Positions 59,836 through 64,000 of a stretch of 64,000 nucleotides of DNA are shown in pieces (the first letter of the stretch is position 1; every line of letters begins with the position of its first letter). Source of the stretch: CALWOS01 sp963595735 (lineage in GTDB: Bacteria; Bacillota; Clostridia; Oscillospirales; Oscillospiraceae); assembly GCA_963595735.1 (NCBI GenBank), contig CAVBJJ010000002.1, forward strand, positions 57,797 through 121,796. Reading direction: 5' to 3'. Position numbers and translations under genes: made by a program. The notes under the pieces are model-generated. The model worked only from the letters and a program-made list of their open reading frames with translations. It was not told where the DNA came from and ran no database searches.

Positions 59836-60132
59836 TTACACCATGCCCTCGAAAAGCTCGATGGTCTTGGAATCCTGGCTGAGCTTGACAACAGCCTTTT
59901 TCCAGGCAGCAGTGCGGCCGGCAGGCTGGGCGCCCATGCGCTTCATCTTGCCGCGGACATTGCTGGTGTTGACCTTGATAACGGTAACGCCAAAGATCTC
60001 CTCGATCGCGTTTTTGATCTCGATCTTGCCGGCGTCCTTGGCGACCTCGAAGACATACTTTTTGATGTCCAGATCCTCCATGGACTGCTCGGTGATGACG
60101 GGGCGGATAATGATATCGTAAGCGGATCTCAT
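59836..60132 (-). CDS. rplW: 50S ribosomal protein L23
   Basis: 98 aa: SAYDIIIRPVITEQSMEDLDIKKYVFEV, then IEEIFGVTVIKVNTSNVRGKMKRMG. It is the docking site for trigger factor and SRP at the exit. Its ATG overlaps the rplD stop. Confidence 0.97.
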   Translation of the reverse strand: MRSAYDIIIRPVITEQSMEDLDIKKYVFEVAKDAGKIEIKNAIEEIFGVTVIKVNTSNVRGKMKRMGAQPAGRTAAWKKAVVKLSQDSKTIELFEGMV

Positions 60133-60755
60133 TATGCGTACACCTCCTCAATCTTCGCCAGGGCGGCCTTATCGACCACCAGGGCACTGTTGTTCAGAAT
60201 GGCATAGGGGTTGAGGATGTTGGCGATGGTGGTGGTCACGCCGGGGATGTTCCGGGCGCTCTTGATGACCTTCTCGTCCACATTCTCAGTCACGACCAGG
60301 GTCTTGCCGGCGGCAGGGATCTTGGTCAGGAACTCCTTGAAAGCCTTGGTCTTGATCTCGTCCATTTTCAGGCCGTCGATCACGATGATGCTGCCCTCGG
60401 CGGCCTTGGCGCTCAGGGCGCTCTTCAGCGCCAGACGCTTGACCTTCTTGTTGAGGGTGTAGCTGTAATCCCGGGGCTTGGGGGCAAAGGCAACGCCACC
60501 GTGTCTCCACACGGGAGAGCCGGTGTAACCGGCGCGGGCGCGGCCGGTGCCCTTCTGGCGCCAGGGCTTGCGGGTGGTATAGGAAACCTCGCCCTTGGTC
60601 AGTGCACTCTGGGTGCCCTGACGGCAGTTGGCCAGGTGATTCTTCACTGCATCATGCAGCACGGCAGCATTGGGCTCGATCCCAAAGACAGCCTCGGAGA
60701 GTTCGATCTCGCCAAGCTGCTTGCCGGTCATATCGTAAACATTTGCTTTCGGCAT
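60132..60755 (-). CDS. rplD: 50S ribosomal protein L4
   Basis: 207 aa; extended loop TRKPWRQKGTGRARAGYTGSPVWRHGGVAFAPKPRDYSY lines the tunnel. In several bacteria L4 is the autorepressor of the S10 operon; whether it acts on the leader seen here is untested. Confidence 0.97.
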   Translation of the reverse strand: MPKANVYDMTGKQLGEIELSEAVFGIEPNAAVLHDAVKNHLANCRQGTQSALTKGEVSYTTRKPWRQKGTGRARAGYTGSPVWRHGGVAFAPKPRDYSYTLNKKVKRLALKSALSAKAAEGSIIVIDGLKMDEIKTKAFKEFLTKIPAAGKTLVVTENVDEKVIKSARNIPGVTTTIANILNPYAILNNSALVVDKAALAKIEEVYA

Positions 60756-60773
60756 GATTCATTCTCTCCTTTC

Positions 60774-61499
60774 TTATTTGCCGCGTGCGGAAGCCTTCTG
60801 CGGATTGACACGCGCGGAAGCCTTCTGCGGGTTCAGGCTGACGCCGGCCTCGCCCTTCTTCTCGATTGCGGTCTTGACCGTGCTCTTCACGAAGACGATG
60901 CCGCCCTTGGGGCCGGGGATCGCGCCGCGAACAACGATCATGTTCAGCTCAGGATCGACCTTGACCACATCCAGGTTCTGGACAGTGACCTGCTCAGCAC
61001 CCATGTGACCTGCACCGATCTTGCCGGGGAAGATGCGGGAGGGGTCGGTACCGGAACCCATGGAACCGGCGTGACGATGGACAGGGCCGCCGCCGTGGCT
61101 GGTGGGGGTACGCTGGGCGCCCCAGCGCTTGATAACACCGGCGTAGCCCTTACCCTTGCTGATGCCGGTGATGTCGACCTTGTCGGCATCGGTGAACACA
61201 TCAGCCTTGAGGATGTCGCCCACATTCAGGGACTCGCAATCCTCCAGACGGAACTCCTTGAGAACCTTGCAGTTGGCAACGCCGGCCTTGGTCAGGTGTC
61301 CCTTTTCGGGCTTGCTCAGGTGCTTGTCGGTAACTTCGCCGAAGCCGAGCTGCACAGAGGTGTAACCCTCTTTTTCCTCGGTCTTCTTCTGGACAACGAC
61401 GCAGGGGCCCGCCTCAATGACGGTAACCGGAACGACCTTGCCCGCTTCATCGAAGATCTGCGTCATGCCGACCTTTTTACCGATGATAGCTTTCTTCAT
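60774..61499 (-). CDS. rplC: 50S ribosomal protein L3 with a duplicated C-terminal tail
   Basis: 241 aa, about 30 longer than E. coli L3. MKKAIIGKKVGMTQIFDEAGKVVPVTVIEAGP and the loop GSMGSGTDPSRIFPGKIGAGHMG are normal. The C-terminus ends in a tandem repeat, NPQKASARV then NPQKASARGK, reflecting a duplicated 27-base unit. A 141-base gap separates it from rpsJ. Confidence 0.97.
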   Translation of the reverse strand: MKKAIIGKKVGMTQIFDEAGKVVPVTVIEAGPCVVVQKKTEEKEGYTSVQLGFGEVTDKHLSKPEKGHLTKAGVANCKVLKEFRLEDCESLNVGDILKADVFTDADKVDITGISKGKGYAGVIKRWGAQRTPTSHGGGPVHRHAGSMGSGTDPSRIFPGKIGAGHMGAEQVTVQNLDVVKVDPELNMIVVRGAIPGPKGGIVFVKSTVKTAIEKKGEAGVSLNPQKASARVNPQKASARGK

Positions 61500-61640
61500 C
61501 TATAACTTCCTCCTTAAAGGTTATTGGTTGCCTCGCTTGACCCGGATCAGACCCGTCCAGAGGCTGGCAACTTGACCCCGTCCACTAATAATATAGTGAA
61601 CTTACGGGTTGTTGGCTTGTTTTGCCTTGGGGTATTGCGT
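61500..61640 (-). other. 141-base gap between rpsJ and rplC
   Basis: Non-coding, with two near copies of a gacGGGTCAAG-type sequence and partial inverted repeats (gttgcc / ggcaac) on the minus strand. A possible -10 (TATATT) is visible but no matching -35. Confidence 0.4.
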
Positions 61641-61958
61641 TTACAGCTCGATCGCGATTTCCACACCGGCGGGAAGCTCCAGTGCCATCAGGGCTTCCAC
61701 CGTCTTCTGGGTGGGGCTCACGATGTCGATCAGGCGCTTGTGGGTGCGGCGCTCAAACTGCTCGCGGCTGTCCTTGTACTTGTGAACAGCGCGCAGGATG
61801 GTGACGACCTCTTTCTTGGTCGGCAGGGGGATGGGTCCAGAGACCTTTGCGTCGGTACGCTTTGCGGTCTCCACGATGGTCTCGCCGGCCTTGTCGATCA
61901 GCTGATGATCGTAAGCCTTGAGACGGATGCGGATCATTTTCTTGCTGGGTGCTGCCAT
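61641..61958 (-). CDS. rpsJ: 30S ribosomal protein S10
   Basis: 105 aa from ATG 61958, with AGGAGGAAAA upstream; an in-frame start at 62036 would add a segment unlike S10. KKMIRIRLKAYDHQLIDKAGETIVETAKRTDAKVSGPIPLPTKKEVVTIL is the family core. It is the first gene of the cluster. S10 also works in NusB-dependent antitermination. Confidence 0.97.
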   Translation of the reverse strand: MAAPSKKMIRIRLKAYDHQLIDKAGETIVETAKRTDAKVSGPIPLPTKKEVVTILRAVHKYKDSREQFERRTHKRLIDIVSPTQKTVEALMALELPAGVEIAIEL

Positions 61959-62063
61959 GTTTTTTCCTCCTGTGTTTTGTACGTCTATGCGGCATTGGCT
62001 CCGCATGGCTCGTACGGTTGAGATTTTTTCTGACACCGGGCCGTGTGTATCAGACTTTGGCCG

Positions 62064-62093
62064 AAAAACAAACCGGCACGATTTGGCCGGTTT
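62064..62093 (-). terminator. terminator-like hairpin in the S10 operon leader
   Basis: On the minus strand AAACCGGC and GCCGGTTT form an 8-bp stem with an 8-base loop followed by GTTTTT, 105 bases before the rpsJ start and inside the leader, so it is a candidate attenuator. Confidence 0.62.
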
Positions 62094-62255
62094 TTCCGTT
62101 CAAACGATATACGCAATATCGCCCCCACAGAAAAGTCTCAGCCGCCCGATTGCTTGCCGAGCAAAGTCGGCAACGGACATACTCCACGGAAGTTACCTCG
62201 CATTGCGAGCAATCTCCCGCTTCAACGCATAGCGCCATATACATGACGCTATAAT

Positions 62256-62284
62256 AGGATACCAAATATGCGCTTCTCTGTCAA
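62256..62284 (-). promoter_or_regulatory. promoter of the S10-spc-alpha cluster
   Basis: On the minus strand a perfect TTGACA (complement at 62279-62284) and TATCCT (complement at 62256-62261) with a 17-bp spacer; TATTAT follows directly. It implies a leader of about 290 bases. Confidence 0.72.
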
Positions 62285-62342
62285 GGGTAATTTTAGCCTA
62301 TTGTAAGAAATTTTCTCCTGTTTTTTGTGCAATTTGCAAATC

Positions 62343-63185
62343 TTAAAGCAACTCTGCCAACCGCTGCACCGCCGGATTGGTATTATCCCGCCGCCAGACC
62401 AGCACCAGCTCCACCGTTTCCGGCGCTTCCTCCAGCGTGACCAGGCGGCAGCTTTCCCCCAGCATTTCCGCCACCGGCTGCGGCAGCACCGCCGCGCCCC
62501 GCCCGCTGCGCAGGTGGACAAACAGGCTTTCCACCGTTGCCACCACCGCACCCTTGCAGTCCGCACCCCGCTGGCGGAGGTATTCCTCCATGGCAGCCGA
62601 GTACAGGGGGCCGCCGTTTGCCACATCGGTCAGCTGCCGCTCCCGCAGCAGCGGCGCGGCGTCCTCCCGTGGCAGAGCCAAGCAAAATCGGCTTTGCTCC
62701 ACCACCCGGATCTCCAAGCCCTCCCGGTTTTCCGGCAGGGCAAAGGACAGACACATCCCCACATCCACTTCTCCGCTTTCTACCAACGCCCAGATCTCTC
62801 CCAGTTCCCGGCGCAGCAGCACCAGCGCGATCTCCGGGCATTTTCGGCAAAAGCGCTCCAGCCCGCGGGAGAAAACGGAATTTTCCAGCCCAAACTCCGC
62901 GACTGTGAGCTTACCTGCCCGTCCCATGGCGGCGTCCCGCACTGCGGCCTTGACGGTTTCCGCCCGCTTGAGCAGATGGCCGCCCTCCCGGTAAAGCACC
63001 TCTCCCGCCGGGGTCAGGTGGATGGAGCGGTTATCCCGGCGCAGCAGGGACACGCCAAGACTCCCCTCCAGCGCCGCCACACTGCGGCTGGTGGTGGAAT
63101 GACTAATGTACAGGGATTCGGCGGCCTTGGTAAAGCTCCCGTGCTCCACCACCGCCATAAAAATACGCAGCTGGTCAAAATTCAT
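62343..63185 (-). CDS. LysR-family transcriptional regulator
   Basis: 280 aa. An N-terminal winged helix-turn-helix (MNFDQLRIFMAVVEHGSFTKAAESLYISHSTTSRSVAALEGSLGVSLLRRDN) and a periplasmic-binding-like effector domain from about 90 (GKLTVAEFGLENSVFSRGL) to the end. The effector and target genes are unknown; no divergently transcribed partner is adjacent. GGAGAAG lies upstream of the ATG, right behind a terminator hairpin. Confidence 0.92.
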   Translation of the reverse strand: MNFDQLRIFMAVVEHGSFTKAAESLYISHSTTSRSVAALEGSLGVSLLRRDNRSIHLTPAGEVLYREGGHLLKRAETVKAAVRDAAMGRAGKLTVAEFGLENSVFSRGLERFCRKCPEIALVLLRRELGEIWALVESGEVDVGMCLSFALPENREGLEIRVVEQSRFCLALPREDAAPLLRERQLTDVANGGPLYSAAMEEYLRQRGADCKGAVVATVESLFVHLRSGRGAAVLPQPVAEMLGESCRLVTLEEAPETVELVLVWRRDNTNPAVQRLAELL

Positions 63186-63202
63186 GGCTTACTTCTCCGT
63201 GT

Positions 63203-63231
63203 AAAAAGCGGCTCCCTCTGTGAGGGAGCCG
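63203..63231 (-). terminator. terminator after cdd, upstream of the LysR gene
   Basis: On the minus strand GGCTCCCTC-aca-GAGGGAGCC followed by gCTTTTT. It lies 17 bases before the LysR start codon and about 50 bases after cdd. Confidence 0.85.
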
Positions 63232-63278
63232 TCTATACTATATAATATAATGTATATCGCAGCCCCGCGAACGCCCCG

Positions 63279-63674
63279 TCAGCCTTTCAGCTGTTCCGGC
63301 AAAAAGGCCTTGGGGATCAGCTCCGACAGTCGATAGCTCACATAGCGGCCATCTCCCCGGGCGGCAAGCACCTCCATGTCGTAGTTGAACTCCGCCAGCA
63401 CCTGGCGGCAGCTGCCGCAGGGCAGGCAATAATGCCCGCCGTGTCCCACAATGGCGATGCGCAGAAATTTCCGGTAGCCCTCGCTGACTGCCTTGCACAC
63501 CGCCGTGCGCTCCGCGCAGATCGATTCCCCCAGGGCGCAGTTTTCCACATTGCAGCCGGTGAACACCGTGCCGTCCTCGCACTCCAGCGCCGCGCCAACA
63601 GCAAACCGGGAATACGGGGCATAGGCGTGTTCCGCCGCATGATGGGCCAAGTCCAAAAGCTCTCTGTCTGTCAT
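63279..63674 (-). CDS. cdd: cytidine deaminase
   Basis: 131 aa, homotetramer type. Catalytic zinc motifs are complete: CAERTAV (Cys with catalytic Glu) and PCGSCRQVL (two Cys). N-terminal AYAPYSRFAVGAAL and GCNVENCALGESICAERTA bind the nucleoside. It deaminates cytidine and deoxycytidine in pyrimidine salvage. GGAGG lies upstream; it follows the peptide-binding protein gene by 43 bases with no terminator between. Confidence 0.96.
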   Translation of the reverse strand: MTDRELLDLAHHAAEHAYAPYSRFAVGAALECEDGTVFTGCNVENCALGESICAERTAVCKAVSEGYRKFLRIAIVGHGGHYCLPCGSCRQVLAEFNYDMEVLAARGDGRYVSYRLSELIPKAFLPEQLKG

Positions 63675-63717
63675 TGCCGTTGTCCTCCTGTCCGTCCCGG
63701 AGAAATACGCGCAGGGC

Positions 63718-64000
63718 TTATTTCGCCTTCAGCTTAACTTTCCAATCCGAAAAATGGTAAAAGGCATTATCCGCCACCGGATCCAGCCCGGAGATCACGC
63801 CCCGATGGCTGATGACCTGCTGCTTTTCAAAGCAAATGGGCAAAATCGGCGCGTTGTCCAGCAGATACCGGAAATACTCGTCCGCCTTTTCCTGCCGTTC
63901 CGCATCCGGAGCGCCGCGTAGGGCTTCGACACTGGCGCTGTAGCCGGCATCGCTTATTTTCCCGTAGTTCAGGGAACCGCCGCTGCCGACCAGACTGCTG
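63718..64000 (-). CDS. peptide ABC transporter substrate-binding protein, C-terminal end (partial)
   Basis: The last 93 codons of a gene that enters from the right edge. Segments such as EKADEYFRYLLDNAPILPICFEKQQVISHRGVISGLDPVADNAFYHFSDWKVK match the C-terminal lobe of family 5 (DppA/OppA-like) extracellular solute-binding proteins. The N-terminus is outside the window, so the lipoprotein signal cannot be checked. The transport permease genes are not visible. Confidence 0.85.
   Translation of the reverse strand, partial: SSLVGSGGSLNYGKISDAGYSASVEALRGAPDAERQEKADEYFRYLLDNAPILPICFEKQQVISHRGVISGLDPVADNAFYHFSDWKVKLKAK

Larger units (their letters stand above)
61959..62342 (-). other. 384-base region upstream of rpsJ: S10 operon leader and promoter
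   Basis: Contains the promoter at 62256-62284 and a transcribed leader of about 290 bases with a terminator-like hairpin and other potential stems (TTGCCGA..TCGGCAA near 62150-62175). The remaining 58 bases to the LysR gene are AT-rich. Confidence 0.6.

Noticed and set aside
1..64000. tRNA, rRNA, CRISPR arrays, insertion sequences or prophage
   Set aside because: No cloverleaf-like sequence, regularly spaced repeat, transposase, integrase or phage structural gene was seen on either strand.

Overview
The window looks like chromosomal DNA of a GC-rich, spore-forming Firmicute of class Clostridia, most likely a gut Oscillospiraceae/Ruminococcaceae relative. The supporting evidence is a spoIIR gene, DnaD- and DnaI-type primosome proteins, Firmicute order in the S10-spc-alpha ribosomal cluster with map, a KOW-domain gene and infA inside it, an Fhs-FchA-FolD one-carbon operon, an SLH-domain surface protein, and AGGAGG-type ribosome binding sites throughout. 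Taxonomy is inferred from gene content only. No rRNA, tRNA, CRISPR array, insertion sequence or phage gene was recognised; the mobile-looking DNA consists of short MITE/REP-like intergenic repeats.

Layout. 1-4430: end of carA, then carB fused in frame to a dapF-like domain. 4561-5376: an Mrp-type ATPase. 5442-8760 (minus): a dnaD-dnaI-lipoprotein phosphoesterase operon. 9035-16181 (plus): cell division and shape genes (zapA, U32 peptidase, maf, mreC, mreD, a class B PBP) and a methylglyoxal-synthase-like gene that lacks catalytic residues. 16261-22224 (plus): hisS, aspS, comM/yifB and thiI. 22225-22618: a repeat-filled gap. 22619-24874: a secreted SLH protein with a phosphodiester-glycosidase domain. 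25055-26387 (minus): a thioesterase and a FAH-like protein. 26800-30941 (plus): pyruvate carboxylase overlapping its biotin ligase. 30998-33800 (minus): apgM, ispE and spoIIR. 34052-37629 (plus): fhs, fchA and folD, with a MITE-like element in the fhs-fchA gap. 37735-42404 (minus): a three-domain ECF transporter polypeptide (ATPase-ATPase-S component), EcfT, and a DUF4430 surface protein. 42610-45081 (plus): a TAXI binding lipoprotein, a GltS-type glutamate permease and a 61-aa protein of unknown function. 45161-45918 (minus): a DUF134 regulator and a His-rich NifX-like protein. 46059-61958 (minus): about 31 genes of the S10-spc-alpha cluster. 62343-64000 (minus): a LysR regulator, cytidine deaminase and the end of a peptide-binding protein.

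How the parts work together. Several neighbours form functional units: pyc with birA (carboxylase and its biotinylating enzyme); fhs-fchA-folD (formate to methylene-THF, where FolD seems to have lost the cyclohydrolase residues and FchA supplies that step); TAXI receptor with GltS (a possible binding-protein-assisted glutamate symporter); and the ECF transporter with a transcobalamin-like DUF4430 protein (possible corrinoid uptake). The observations most worth checking are the CarB-DapF fusion whose DapF half lacks the first catalytic cysteine, the TAXI-GltS pairing and its small partner protein, the MgsA-like protein without its catalytic acids, and a candidate sigma-F promoter for spoIIR embedded in the ispE terminator.
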